A stretch of DNA of 64,000 nucleotides from Stictocephala bisonia (taxonomy: Eukaryota; Arthropoda; Insecta; Hemiptera; Membracidae): the NCBI GenBank assembly GCA_035578905.1, contig JAQJVL010000200.1, positions 310,001 through 374,000 of the forward strand. Direction: 5' to 3'. This document shows, piece after piece, positions 1 to 12,104 of the stretch. The notes under the pieces are model-generated. The model was not told where the DNA came from and made no database searches. It worked only from the letters and a program-made list of their open reading frames with translations. The stretch's first letter is position 1. Each line of letters starts with the position of its first letter. The translations under genes and the position numbers were made by a program.

Positions 1-1337
1 AACCACCATATGAAAACAATTTTAGTTATCCACTCACCCTCCATATGATAACGTCTTTGTTGACTCATACACTCTAGATTAACACGACTTTGAATGCTCC
101 AACCTCCATGCGAATATGACTGGTGGCCTCCCCACCATCCATACATAGATGCTCATTGATTGAGCAACAATAGATTATGACTTCAGGTCTATACACGACG
201 ATTCTTCCTCCTATACCTTAATTTCACTTCATTCAGCGAAGGAGGAATTCATTTCCTTTTTGTAGAATTTGCGTATATAATAAAGAAATAATGTCTGAAA
301 TAAAGAATGACCTTCTAAGTTATGTATCAATTAGGAGAGTGAAATCCATAAATTTTCTCAAGGAATGATGCAGTTGCTTCTTTATATTATATCACCTGGC
401 AACAATTAACCATAAAAACTGTGAAACTATCGATATTCCCTTTTGTCTTTACAGGAAGAGGTTGGGGTAGGGGCAGAGCGAGTGCTTGAGATCAGGAGAG
501 CAGAACGAGAACGGTAGAGACGAAGGAGGAGAGGCACTGCGCAGTATCAGGAATTACCCAACCTCGCCTTGAATTGTGAAAGTTAGTTTCAAAACAGCCC
601 GTAACAATAACACGCCGCTTTCTCGGCCAGGCGCAGAAGATTGGACACCGGGATGCTGAAGGTTGTTGAACTTTGAGTTCTTTACCAAAACCAATACGAT
701 CTTATACAGTTTTTCTTTTTGGATAATCAGTGAAATTTCGTTATAGTTTGGATATTAAGTAAAAGGATTTACATTTTATCCTTGAAGAATATCGCCAAAA
801 GCTAGGCAGGCTTCTGAAGACCAATGTGGAGAAGTGTGGATCTGAACTCAAACCCATTAGGGCAGCCGTATTCAAAGGCATATCCCTGACAAACAAGGTT
901 TTTTAGCTAGCAAAAATGTCGAAGACAATAAGACACCCAGATTTGAATATAGCGTTGGACTAAGGACAATATATTGTGATCGTCTTACAAATTCACACTC
1001 CCTGGCCAACGTCATGTTGGATTTATATCTCATATGAGTAATGTTAAATGCAGCGTAAAAGTGACTGGTGGTTGACTTTAAGAAAATTTTGTTGTTAATT
1101 TCATTTACATAAAATCATAAACTAATAAAATCAAACTCACTATTTTTTTTGTTTCATCATAAAAATTAATATTTTTCAAAACTAAAAAGTGTAACTAAAT
1201 CACATATGAAATTTAAATTTGATGCATGTCGAACACTCGGTATTTCGTTTATGATATTGTAACAACAATCTTTATAAAAACCATTTTTATAAAAATAAAT
1301 TGTACGTTACAGCACAACATAACTATAAATTGTAATA
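1..1337. other. No gene seen; AT-rich sequence before the first minisatellite
   Basis: No open frame of useful length and no recognisable domain, RNA gene or terminal repeat was found. A GC-richer patch near 455-660 (GGGGCAGAGCGAG and following) could be an old exon or repeat, but nothing supports a call. Confidence 0.4.
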
Positions 1338-1379
1338 TTGGTGATGACTGATGACTATAACTCTCTTACCCATATATCC

Positions 1380-2215
1380 ACATACGGGGGCGTTGACCTT
1401 CCCATCCACACATACACATACAATGGCGGTGAACCTCCCATCCACACATCCACATGTGGTGGTGATAACCCTCCCACAACATACATCTACGGTAATGATG
1501 ACTCCTCACACCAATACATCCACATACAGTGGCGATGAAGGTTTTCCATCCACACATCCTCGTGCTGTGGTGATGAGCCTCACACCTACACAACCACATA
1601 CAGTGGCGATGAACCTTCCATCCACACATCTACATGCGGTAGTGATGACCCTCCCAACTCACACATCCACATACAGTGGCGACGAACCTTCCATCCACAC
1701 ATCCACATGTGGTAATGATGACCCTTCACACCCATATACCCACATACAGTGGCGATGGACCTTCCATCCTCACATCCACATCCGGTGGTGATAACCCTCC
1801 CAACCCACACACACACACATACAGTGGCGACGAATCTTGTCCACACATGCGGTGGTGATGACCCTTCCAACACACACATACACATACAGTGGCGATGAAC
1901 CTTCCATCCACACATCCACATGCGGTAGTGATGACCCTTCACATCCATACACCCACATACAGTGGTGATGAACCTTCCATCCACACATCCTCATGTGGTG
2001 GTGATGAGCCTCACACCTACACATCCACATACAGTGGCGATAAACCTTCCATCCACACATCCTCATGCGGTAGTGATGACCCACCCATACACTTACAGTG
2101 GTGATGACCCACCCACCCACCCGTACACGTATGGTGGTGATGACCCACCCAGGGTCATCACCACTGTAAGTGTATGAGTGGGTGGGTGGGTCATCACCAC
2201 TGTAAGTGCATGGGT
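1380..2215. repeat. Minisatellite array, 36-37 bp units, with inverted right end
   Basis: About 22 degenerate units of 36-37 bp, with core CACATACAGTGGCGATGAAC followed by CTTCCATCCACACATC. Units of the CAGTGGCGATG and GCGGTAGTGATG types tend to alternate, giving a dimer of about 73 bp. Open frames in the array are repeat artefacts made of Thr/His/Pro or Gly/Trp/Val strings. At about 2150 the orientation flips: the unit read forward at 2080-2122 returns as its reverse complement at 2152-2213. Units resemble those at 6.3, 17.9, 24.1, 30.8 and 41.2 kb. Confidence 0.9.
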
Positions 2216-3022
2216 AGTGAAGTCATTAACTACAACGTGTGAAAGTAAAGTATATAGTTTCAAAAATTAATGTATATTATAAATAAGGGATTCTATGAGT
2301 ATAATTAAATATATCATAAAGTGAAAATTAAACAGATCCTCCTGATCTGTCACAAGCTCAAGTATATATCCTATTGTATAAATTAACATTAAATGAGTAA
2401 ATAAGGTCTCTAAAAACGTTCTAAATAGGGTAAACATAAAAAAGTTCGAATGTGTCTTTAATAATTTACATAGTTTTTGTAGGTACTGTAAAGAACAGTT
2501 TCGTCGGTCTACAACTGCTAGTTAATTTGTGTTTAGTAAACGTGGCCTTGATAAAAGGTGATAAAAGGTAGCTGATAACGGCAACTGCTTCATTAAACAC
2601 AGGGGCTTGTGGGGCCTTCTACCGATACCTTCATCGACTTTAGTACAACATAATTGAGGAAACTAACTTTATAAACAATTCCGTTCTTTATACTCATGCA
2701 ATAAAGTGGATAGTTCCCTACTAGGGAAATGAGAATTTGAGGCCTCTCGCAAGGAGATGAATTTGATCTCTAGCAGCTTCTTTCAAATATTTTATCTAAG
2801 GAATCATACAACTTAAATCTATCGTTAAAACTAAATTAATAAAGTTAATAAACTTATATATAAGTTGACTCATTCCTTATAGTAATGCTTGACCCTTCTC
2901 CTCACCTGCGCTGATAATTGTAGACGCCAACTTAAGAACTTTGACCTTTGATCCACTAAAACGTGCTCTTAGGACTTAACTCTTTTCGCCTATAGCAAGG
3001 ACTAATTTTCTTATTTCTAGCA
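2216..3022. other. No gene seen
   Basis: AT-rich sequence without recognisable coding, RNA or terminal-repeat signals. Confidence 0.4.
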
Positions 3023-3342
3023 CAACCACAGAAGAAAACAGAAATAGAGGTCCTTTCTTATGACCACAGAGAACGCCTCAACGATAGTTTGTACTAATGT
3101 ACATCTTTATAAATATGTGTAAACAATTACAACTTTTATCATCAAGGATCTGTAGGAGAATAAGGGAAGGACTGACAACGGTGCTGGAGTTGGCCCTTTC
3201 ATATGTCAGGCGAACTGGAATACTAGCTACTCGAAACCCCAAGACTCTATAAATCGATACCCATTTAGAAAAGAGTAGAAAAAGAGTACAATTTAGCGCA
3301 CTATTGGATGCGACCTCATTTGTTCTTCTCTTTAGCACACCC
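3023..3342 (+). mobile_element. Short non-autonomous repeat (CCACAGAG MITE family), copy A
   Basis: Begins with ACCACAGAAGAAAACAG. It shares ordered blocks with five other copies in the window: TTATGACCACAG, ACTAATGTACATCTTTATA, a GGGAAGGACTGACAA block, GGCGAACTGG, CTACTCGA, and TTTAGCGCACTATTGGATGCG ahead of a TTCTTCTCT end. It carries extra sequence at about 3235-3290 relative to the others. No coding capacity. The best copy (16727-16986) has short terminal inverted repeats. Confidence 0.65.
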
Positions 3343-4739
3343 TAATATAAAATATTTTAGAATTGCAGTCTCACATTGTAAATATGTGTCCAAAGCATAT
3401 TATACTTATATTAGGGGACACCCCTGAACTCTTCACACGAAACCTCGACCTTCGGCTTTGTTTTATGACTTTTGACAACAAATATAACTGGTTAAGCTGT
3501 GTTAAGTAAAATCATAATATGCAAATGTATTTCTTGTACCTACTTATTGCACTTGAGTTGCAACCTATGTACAGTTTACATACAAACAAACACCTAAAGT
3601 CATTACCAAGATCAAAACATATCTATAACCTTCTCAATACTATACAGCAACATTTGTCTTGTAGTACAGAGAGACCGGGCTTCGCTTAGTTGAATTTTGC
3701 AAACTGAAGAGGTAGCATCCAAATCTCCCAGAGGATTCTGAGGATCGTTCGTTGTTGCTCTACCTTGTAGGGTTTATTAATAAAATTCCGTTTCGGAGGT
3801 CTACCGCGTTTTCCTTTAGCCCCTTTGTGAAACGGCCTGCGGCCTTAACAAGGCTCTTTGCTACAGTCCCATTTGTGGGTATAGGCATATTGCCTCGTGT
3901 GGAAGATCTGTCTACGGCCTCACCAGGATTCTTAAGCAGTGTGACAATGAATTTTGGATTTTTGGGCAGTGGAGCCCATAAACATAGTCTTTTCTAAAAT
4001 CTGATGGTATATTAGTAATTAAGAGACGAATACCTTTAATTTGATACCCCACTTGGGTGTATTAGTTAGACATTACCTAATTTTGGGTTTTTGAGTATAT
4101 TTTTCATTGAGGGGGCAGATCTCTTAAATGTTGTCTCTTCCAAAAATTAATGGCATAGTGTGATTTAGGAGTTAAATACCAAGAGTTTGGTACCCCACTT
4201 TCTGCTGGAAGTCGATAATGGTTCCATATTGTTTTTTCTGCTAGAAGTCGATAACACGGGACTTCTAGGAGCCTCTGGGACAAAAATCAGAATATTTCCA
4301 AGGATGAGACCGTGTCAACTGTTTAATCTAAATTGTTTATTTTGATGATCGTGAGGAACTATTAAAAAAACCTGTAATGCTGTACCATGCCATTATACAA
4401 ACAAATATAATGGCACAGAAGACGTGAAAGTGAGCTTGTTTAGGTTAAATATGAACCTACGATGGTAGTTATATTAAGAAACAAAGTGGAGATGGTTGGA
4501 CACAGACATGAGTCTGTTGGCGGTATGAGGAGTGAAAGTGTCGAAGGTGATAGGAGGGAGCATTGCGTCATTGTAGAGCACAGGAATTGAGGCGGTGGAC
4601 AAATATTTCCATTGGAAGCAAAGTAATGATCCAATGGCGGCTCAATCGTCGATGTATTTTGCCATTGAGCCTAAAAGATGTGCTTCTTCAGTATAGTTGT
4701 TAGCAGACTGGAAATCCTGGAATTCGTCTGAAGACATCA
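3343..4739. other. No confident gene; unclassified repeat-like patches
   Basis: A 45-bp stretch near 3412-3458 resembles the reverse complement of 15085-15165 and is probably a dispersed repeat. A GC-richer segment at 3665-3990 reads open on both strands for about 80 codons (the minus frame includes an RGRPPKR basic motif), but no family is recognised and no start or splice context supports a gene. The short ORF at 4440-4634 has no supporting features. Confidence 0.35.
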
Positions 4740-5500
4740 CTTAGTTTGAATGATTTTTGCTTGAAGGTTCATAAACAAATTATACAGGTAGTTGATAACA
4801 AAATCTTTACATTTCCATATTTTATATGCAGATTTCATACAGAAGTACTCGAAACTCGTAAGTAGATTGAGGTGATATATAACATTATTGGATCCTGCTG
4901 GAGGGATCACTGACTAATCGTATACATAATTGAGGAAACCCCTTAAAATTACCTTTTCCTTAATGCTGATGCCATATAGATCCTGTCGAAACGATACAAT
5001 CACATGAGTGGAAAGACTTACGCTGGAAGGCCACTGACAAATTGTATGCTTGGTTGTAAAAAGGTTCCTAAAATTACCTCTTTCTTATTTTGATGCTGGA
5101 TGTGAGTAAAGGCAATCCTACGTATATGAAGAAGAGAAAACATAACTGAACAAATATTTCTAAGGATATCACTCATCAATTTTATATTTAGTTGAAATTA
5201 TAACAAAAGATCATAGAACTTTAAACTTACTTTTTTCTCAATGAGGTTGCCATAGAGGTTAATGATGCTCTTGAATAGATTTTGAGGTAAAATTACGTAA
5301 CAGCAACTACTTCTTCTGGAGGGATCGTTTAATCAGCTTTACTAGTTGTAAAATGGCCTTAAAATTACATTTTTTCTTGGTGTTGAAGTCAACAAACGTA
5401 GCCGAAATATTTGAATAGATATTGAGGTGAAATAAAATAACTGCAATAACTGTGCTAGAAATATCGCTGGTAATTCCTACTCCTCGATGAAAATGGACTT
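4740..5500. repeat. Degenerate tandem repeats of about 150 bp
   Basis: Four diverged blocks share the order TTGAATAGAT, TTGAGGTGAAAT, CTGGAGGGATC, TAATC, TAGTTG, CTTAAAATTACnTTTTTCTT, at about 4855-4965, 5010-5090, 5265-5380 and 5408-5500. Divergence is high and the edges are approximate. Nothing codes. Confidence 0.4.
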
Positions 5501-5539
5501 TAAATTAATAGATGTTCATGTGAATTACCACTGACCTGA

Positions 5540-5738
5540 CTGGAAAGACTTTACTGGACCTTGCCCTTTAAGTACACTTTGAGCTTAGATGATATAAGAG
5601 GAATTTATACAACATACAAACCCTACTTACACAAGACTTATAATAAGTCTCCAATCGCCTGGATGTTGAGTGCTATGAAACATCATGGCAGAAATGTCCT
5701 GCAAAATATTGCCTGCATCATCTGCAAAACTGAACAAA
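5540..5738 (+). other. Open stretch ending at a splice-donor-like site, unassigned
   Basis: The plus frame is open for about 65 codons and reads FKYTLSLDDIRGIYTTYKPY, then a KSPIAWMLSAMKHHGRNVLQ segment and IACIICKTEQ. It runs into AAAGTAAGT, a strong 5' splice-site match, at about 5736-5744. No ATG starts the frame and no clear acceptor was found upstream. It could be an internal exon of an unknown gene or a chance ORF; no family is recognised. Confidence 0.25.
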
Positions 5739-6249
5739 GTAAGTCATTAGTTTAAATTATTTTGATTTTTCTTCGCGTGGCCAGTAATGAAGAATAAAGT
5801 GGGAACTTATTCTTGAGGGCTTGTTGCTGAAGAATGTATTCTTTTCGATTTGCAACAGGTCATCACACCGGAGATATTGTCCCAGGCAAGATTGTAAGTA
5901 GTTAATCATGTATGTAGCTTTCCGGCAACCAGATGAACAATCAGTACTTAGGAGATGAGACAGTTTCATTATGGAGGAGGCTGGAGCTAACAAGAGCAGA
6001 GATGAGATCACAGACTGGAGCGACTGGATCTGCCTGGAGGTGGTTGACCGACGCACCTGCACTTATGTCCTTTTTGTTGTCCAGTTTTTCATTTGCTAAT
6101 AAAGTATCTTAGAATAAATATTGCATGTTGCCTTTTTATTCTCCCCTGTTCCAATTGTTGTTCTGTGATTTGTTACTTAAATCCAATAACTATCAATGCC
6201 AAGACTTTGGTTATTGTACTGTCACTGTATTGACGCAGCCGTTCACCTA

Positions 6250-7061
6250 TCACGTACAGTGTAATTGATCAACCCAGTCATACTCGTACAGTGGCATTGA
6301 CCAACCCAAATATACTCGTTCAGTGGCATTGGCCACCAATTCATACTCGTACAGTGATATTGATCCACCCAGCCACCAATACTCGTACAGTGGCATTGAC
6401 CCCCCCCCACATCTACTCGTACAGTGTCATTGACCCATCCACCTATACTCGTACAGTGGCAATGACCCATCCACCTATACTCGTACAGTGGCATTGACCC
6501 CCCCACATCTACTCGTACAGTGTCATTAACCCATCCACCTATACTCGTACAGTGGCAGTGACCCATCCACATATACTCGTTCAGTGGCATTACCCCCCCC
6601 CCACATATACTCGTTCAGTGGCATTACCCCCCCCTCCACATATACTCGTACATTGGAATTGACCCATCCACGTATACTCGTACAGTGTCATTGACCCACC
6701 CACCTATACTCGTGCAGAGGCATTGATCCACCCAGCCACCAATACTCGTACAGTGACATTGACCCACCCACCAATACTCGTACAGTGACATTGATCCACC
6801 CCGCCATCAATACTCATACAGTAGCATTGACCCACCAACCCATACTCGTACAGTGTTATTGACCCACCCAGCCACCAATACTCGAACAGTGACATTGACC
6901 CACCCACCTATACATGTACAGTGGGCATTGACCCCCCCTCCCTATACTCGTACAGAGGCATTGACCCACTCACATATACTCGCACAGTGGCATTGACCCA
7001 CCCAGCTCTACTCATTCAGTGACATTGACCCACCCACCAATACTCGTACAGTGGTTCGGAA
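6250..7061. repeat. Minisatellite array, 32-33 bp units
   Basis: About 25 units with consensus ACTCGTACAGTGGCATTGAC followed by CCACCCACCTAT. Poly-C runs expand inside several units (6398-6407, 6591-6600, 6627-6634). The core CGTACAGTGG...TGACCCACCCA is shared with the other minisatellites of the window. ORFs inside it are artefacts. Confidence 0.9.
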
Positions 7062-7201
7062 TGTCATTATTTCAGACAATCATTAGTAACGGCAATCTAA
7101 TTACATTATTTTATTTTGCAATCTCTAAGCAAAATAGAATTGATTATTATAGTGACATTACCACAACAATAGAAGGTTTTAGTGGGTTGCAATGGGCCAT
7201 A

Positions 7202-7430
7202 CTACATATAAAAAGACACAGAGGTCGTCTTCTTATGGCTACAGCTACAGACAACGTCTGTCATTAAATTACTAATTTAATTAAATTAAAACTAATGTAC
7301 ATATTTATAAATCTGTAGTAATAATTACTACCATTGTCTTTGAGGGCTTGGAGGGGAAAAAGAGTGCTAACAATGGTGCTGACCCTGCCATCCACATGGC
7401 GAACTGGAGATCTAACTACTCAACACCCTA
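7202..7430 (+). mobile_element. CCACAGAG MITE family, copy B (3' truncated)
   Basis: Matches copy A from GACACAGAGGTCGTC through TTATGGCTACAG, ACTAATGTACATATTTATA, GTGCTAACAATGGTGCTGAC, GGCGAACTGG and CTAACTACTC. It ends where the foldback element at 7431 begins, so the foldback element either inserted there or recombination removed the right end. Confidence 0.6.
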
Positions 7431-7860
7431 CCGTTGGTGCAGAAATTATGTGTACTGTTTACTAAGAAACTAATGAAAACTCCGACCACATGATTGTTTT
7501 CCTCGATTATTGCTAGAGATGTCAAATATTTTCAACAATTCGGTATATCGCAAATTAAATATCGATCTAACGATATAATCGAAGGGAAATATCGATATAT
7601 CTGGTAAACGATGTATCGAATTGTAAATGAATTATCTGTTTAAAATTTTGCACTAACTCCTATGCCATAAAAAAATACATTCAAGTCTTGCTGTCACTAT
7701 TAAGAATAGCCTAAAAAATGTAAAAATTAAATTCATTTATCGACACGAAACAAGTTATGGTCGATATAATGTTGCCATTCCTAATTATTGTACGTTATGA
7801 CATATGCATTTTTAAATTTAATTATAAGTTTTGGACATAACCATGATGGCAACATTCTAA
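7431..7860 (+). mobile_element. Partial left arm of the 1-kb foldback element
   Basis: Starts TA|CCGTTGGTGCAGAAATTATG and continues GTGTACTGTTTACTAAGAAA, matching the left arms at 29230 and 31505. It is interrupted by a 270-bp insertion (7514-7783) and resumes with TTGTACGTTATGACATATGC. The rest of the element is missing. Confidence 0.6.
7514..7783. mobile_element. hAT-like MITE nested in the foldback copy
   Basis: Ends TAGAGATGTCAA and TTGCCATTCCTA form imperfect inverted termini of the TAGNGNTGNCAA type known from hAT elements. The flanks ATTATTGC (7506-7513) and ATTATTGT (7784-7791) look like an 8-bp target-site duplication with one mismatch. The insertion splits a sequence that is continuous in the other foldback copies, which supports the call. 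The interior is rich in ATCGATA-type motifs and has no ORF. Confidence 0.6.
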
Positions 7861-9050
7861 CAAACAAAAGAACGAATAAAATGTTCTTCTACAATAATAA
7901 CAAAACCCTTTCTAGTTAATGATCATGGTATTTTTTTAATTTTTTTAAATTTATTTATTACTTTTACGTGTGTACAAAATCTAGGCCTCACCAAGTTATG
8001 CAAAACTTGTGGGTGAGGTTCTATAGTAAACAAGAAAGACAAAAAATGATTAGCATAATGAAAATAACACGACCGATTTAATCAGTACACATTGGGGAAA
8101 ATGTTTAAACAATGTACTTTTTATAGAACATTCACAACGTGTGAACTGATCTATACTGAATTGATTAATTAATAAATATTGCCCGGAGTTAATCCTTTAA
8201 CTCCTAAACATAAAACATCTAATGAAACTGATTATTTCCGTCTATATTATGAAGGCAGTGCTTGATAATCGAAGCTGGAAGATCAACAAAACAATACCTT
8301 TCTATGGCACGTTGAAGTCTCCTTTAATCTTGTGTTGTTATCGACCCCGCGATATATCCGACCCGCGATATAGTATATAAGTATACTAGTTCTTACCCAG
8401 GGATTTAGTTTGTTTCACTATTACTTTCGTGCGTTGACATGATGGTTGGAATGAACAAGCTATATACTGTGCAAGCTGGGAAGTGAATGTATTTAGAGTG
8501 CGTTATGTATTTGGATGCTTCTGTAAAAATTGAGTTGATCATATCATAAGACCCGTTTATTTGGTACGCCCTACAAATTCACAGAACCAAAAATAATGTT
8601 TTTATCGATATGTTAATTCATGTAACTTCACACTTATGTAAACTCAGTTCCAGTTTTTTTTTTTATGAAGTCGTTCATTTTAATTAATTTGAAACGAAAA
8701 TATTTGTTTTATGATTTTCTTGAGTAATTTATCTTAATAGTATGATTAGGCTAGGTTACGTCATTTTAGGAAGTACATTTTTTTATAATAACATTTTGAA
8801 CTTGATAGACATAAGGAAATGAATCAGCGTTTGGTTAAGTGTGACTTAACACAAATGTGCACGTCCTCAGGCAATAATAGCTCGTGTGTCAATCCAAGCT
8901 GAGACGATATTGTGAGAACATCTGTGGTCTGACTTAAAAAGAGGCTGAAATCAGTCAGTAAAGAGAGGGACTATTTTATGCGCGGTGGGTGCTGGCGCGC
9001 GCAAGGACTCTGACCGGGCGACCTTGTGGCTAGCGGCTCACCTCTCCAAC
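7861..9050. other. No gene seen; possible LINE 3' tail near 7935-8030
   Basis: On the minus strand, 8030 to 7935 ends in TAATAAATAAATTT and A-rich sequence after a GC-richer stretch (CACCCACAAGTTTTGC), resembling a non-LTR 3' end. Upstream coding sequence is absent. Two near-identical GCGATATA motifs occur at about 8348-8375. Otherwise AT-rich and featureless. Confidence 0.3.
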
Positions 9051-9280
9051 TCACTAGGCTGGCCTGTTGTATCGCCAATGTTTCGCAGTTTCATTTGTAA
9101 CAAGTACCCTCCTTGGAAGCTTAGCACCAATTTTGCACGCTGCTTTTTGACTGGCTTCGGCTTTTTCTAGCTAAAACTCTCTAGACTGGCCAGTTGTATC
9201 GCCAGAGATTCAGTTATATTAGTATTTGTCACCTCGGAAGCTTGGCGTGAATTTATCATGCTCCTTTTTGACTGGAATCT
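9051..9280. repeat. Diverged direct duplication, about 129 bp apart
   Basis: The segment from about 9052 (TAGGCTGGCCTGTTGTATCG) to 9153 (CTTTTTGACTGG) recurs at about 9181-9274 (TAGACTGGCCAGTTGTATCG to CTTTTTGACTGG). Both contain GGAAGCTT in the same relative position. No coding sense in either copy. Confidence 0.6.
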
Positions 9281-9879
9281 CAAGTGTCCGTTAAAACGAA
9301 ATATTCAATCCTAGCCCGCCTTGTATTATGACAAGTGAACAGTTATACTGTACTATGGAAACAAATTGATCAAGAAAATGTCCTCCTTTTACAAATTTCC
9401 GTTGTTGGATTATGTAAAAAAAGATTTTTTCATTTACTAAGATTATAAAACAAATTTTAGTCACGCTACATTAACCGAACTTATTGTATTATATACTTGC
9501 GATAAATAATCAATATCAATACACAGATTTGTTATCAACTGAAGAAAACTTTAATTTTAACAATCAACGATCCACATGTAGGCCTATTGAGGTACTTCCA
9601 GCTATTTCGAGGAAGTGAAGACAAATAAAAAAAATAATAAAAGTGAAAGATAATTTCACAAGAGAATGACTAAGGTGAAGATGACTACACACTGTTGAAC
9701 AATAATAAATATTTTAAGATTGAGATTTGAAGAAATTACATAGAAGATGTAGAAGAATTTATGCATCCAGGAGCTTATTCCATGGAAGGAATTTTTAAAG
9801 AGATATGAGGATTCAGTGATATTAGGATAGCATCTAACTGTGGTCCTTGGGTGATTGAGAGGGTTCGTCAATTATCGAG
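9281..9879. other. No gene seen
   Basis: AT-rich sequence with no supported feature. Confidence 0.4.
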
Positions 9880-11205
9880 TATCTTCATTGGGTAGTAGGG
9901 ATTATCTATTCGTGTCTTTTAGATGGATGGGAGGGCTCGTTAGTCGTGTTTCTTAGGTGGGTGAGATGAGTCTCCAAGCCAAGTCCCTTCATTGGGTGGG
10001 AGGGATTATCTCTTCGTGTCTTTTAGATGGGTGGAATGGCTCTCTTTAGTCGTGTTTATTGGGTGGGTGAGAGGGTTCGTTAAGTCGAGACCCTGCATTT
10101 GGTGGGAGGAATTATGCATTCGTGTCTTTTAGATGGAGGAAGGGCTTATTTATTCATGTTTCTTGGGTGGGTGAGAGGGTTCGTCAAGTCTAGTATCTTC
10201 ATTGAGTGGGAGGAATTGTCTATTCGATTCTTTTAGATGGATGGGAGGGCTCGTTAGTCATGTTTCACAGGTGGGTGAGATGGATCGTCAAGCCAAGTCC
10301 CTTCATTGGGTGCGAGGGATTATCTATTCATGTCTTATAGATGGGTAGAAGGGCTTTCGTTAGTCGTGTTTCTTGGGTGGGTGAAAGGATTCGTCAAGTC
10401 TAGTATCTTCATTGGGTGGGAGGGATTGTCTATTCGAGTCTTATAGATGGATGGGAGGGCTCGTTAGTCATGTTTCTTAGGTGGGTGAGATGAGTCTCCA
10501 AGCCAAGTCCCTTCATTGGGTGGGAGGGATTATCTCTTCGTGTCTTTTAGATGGGTGGAATGGCTCTCTTTAGTCGTGTTTATTGGGTGGGTGAGAGGGT
10601 TCGTTAAGTCGAGACCCTGCATTTGGTGGGAGGAATTATGCATTCGTGTCTTTTAGATGGAGGAAGGGCTTATTTATTCATGTTTCTTGGGTGGGTGAGA
10701 GGGTTCGTCAAGTCTAGTATCTTCAATGAGTGGGAGGAATTGTCTATTCGATTCTTTTAGATGGATGGGAGGGCTCGTTAGTCATGTTTCACAGGTGGGT
10801 GAGATGGATCGTCAAGCCAAGTCCCTTCATTGGGTGCGAGGGATTATCTATTCATGTCTTATAGATGGGTAGAAGGGCTTTCGTTAGTCGTGTTTCTTGG
10901 GTGGGTGAGAGGATTCGTTAAGTCGAGATCCTTCATTGGGTGGGAGGGATTATTTATTTGTGTCTTTTAGATGGATAGGGCTCTCGTTATTCATGTGTGT
11001 GGGGGGGGGGGGGTGAGAGGGTTCGTCAAGTCTAGTACCTTCATTGGGTGGGAGGGATTATCTATTCGTGTCTTTTAAAAGGGTGGGAGGGCCGTTAGTC
11101 GTGTTTCTTGGGTGGATGGGCTTGGTTTGTCTAATTTTGTTTCCCTTGGAGTGGGAGGGCTCGTGTGAAATCGTGTCACTTGGGTGGGTGGTTGCCTAAA
11201 TATGG
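9880..11205. repeat. Tandem array, about 105-bp monomers in 524-bp higher-order units
   Basis: About 12-13 monomers carry CTTCATTGGGTGGGAGGGAT, TATTCGTGTCTTTTAGATGG, GAGGGCTCGTTAGTCGTGTT and TGGGTGGGTGAGAGGGTTCG. Monomer variants repeat in the same order every five units. The GAGATGAGTCTCCAAGCC variant at 9963 returns at 10487, and the CCCTGCATTTGGTGGGAGGA variant also returns 524 bp later. The plus strand has dense GGG tracts and a pure G run at 10999-11011. Confidence 0.9.
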
Positions 11206-11887
11206 ATACTACAACGCAAGTTAGTCAATATACATCACTATATTGGTATGTTTAACAGTGAAGATAGTTTTTTTTTTTTTTATGTTTATTGTTGTTAATA
11301 TGTGTGTCTTCCACGAGATAATGCTCAGTTACAGCTGCTTGGAAGTCCTTCTTGAATGCAGAGATGAATCGTTGGTGCACAGTTACTAGTATATCGTGAC
11401 AAAAGTAAATATTATATTGATTTGAGTTGTGTTGGTCTACACTGTATAATTTACCAGTGAAATTTCTCTTTCTAGACCAAGGTGCGCATTTTGTTATGCA
11501 CCCTGTAAGCAAACCATTGAGTTCAGCACACGAGGGCGGTATGGTCTCAGACTCTTGCATAACTACATGCATCAACCGGCAACATCGGACAGACTTTCAC
11601 CTGATTTCTACAAGGCTGCCTGTCGGCCGGTGAAACTGCGATCTGAGAGCGACGTCTCTCGCCTTCTGCATCCAACTACAGCGGACTTCAAATAAACCTA
11701 CTATCACAGAGTATATAGACGAGCTATTAACTTTATCTATATACTCTGTTCTACTGCATTACTGAACTTCACAGGTGATTTTCGTACCTTATCGCTTACG
11801 TAAGATCATGGAAACATCTGGAACATTTTCTAACAAAGAAATTTCAATACGAGTATTATTGTAGGCTATATTGAAAGGATTTTTAAA
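11206..11887. other. No confident gene
   Basis: Open stretches at 11252-11575 (minus) and 11427-11633 (plus) overlap each other and match no recognised domain. A poly-T tract lies at 11270-11281. Confidence 0.35.
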
Positions 11888-12104
11888 CAACGGAACCTAA
11901 CCTAAACATAAACTAACCTATCTAACCTAACATATGTTAATGTAGACCTAACCTAACTTCGAAACATAAACTAAACTATCTAACCTAACTTAAAGTAATG
12001 TAACCCCTAACCTAACAAAACATGAACTAACCAAATGTATGTAACCTAACCTAAGAAAACGTAAAACTCATCTAACCTAACCTAATGTAACGTAACTTAA
12101 ACAA
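11888..12104. repeat. Degenerate telomere-derived (CCTAA) array
   Basis: About four units of 50-60 bp, each with one or two CCTAACCTAA blocks followed by ACATAAACTAACC, ATCTAACCTAAC and AATGTAA. Insect telomeres are TTAGG, so this looks like an old interstitial telomeric block that diverged and was then re-amplified as a longer unit. Confidence 0.7.

Noticed and set aside
1338..2177. Several overlapping 60-146 codon ORFs rich in Thr, His and Pro or Gly, Trp and Val
   Set aside because: They are readings of the 36-37 bp minisatellite in different frames; no gene signals.
3752..3997. 81-codon plus ORF and its antisense RGRPPKR frame
   Set aside because: Both strands open, no start context or recognised family; probably an unclassified repeat.
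9880..11205. Possible CRISPR-like array
   Set aside because: Monomers are about 105 bp with no conserved-repeat/unique-spacer alternation, and the host is eukaryotic.
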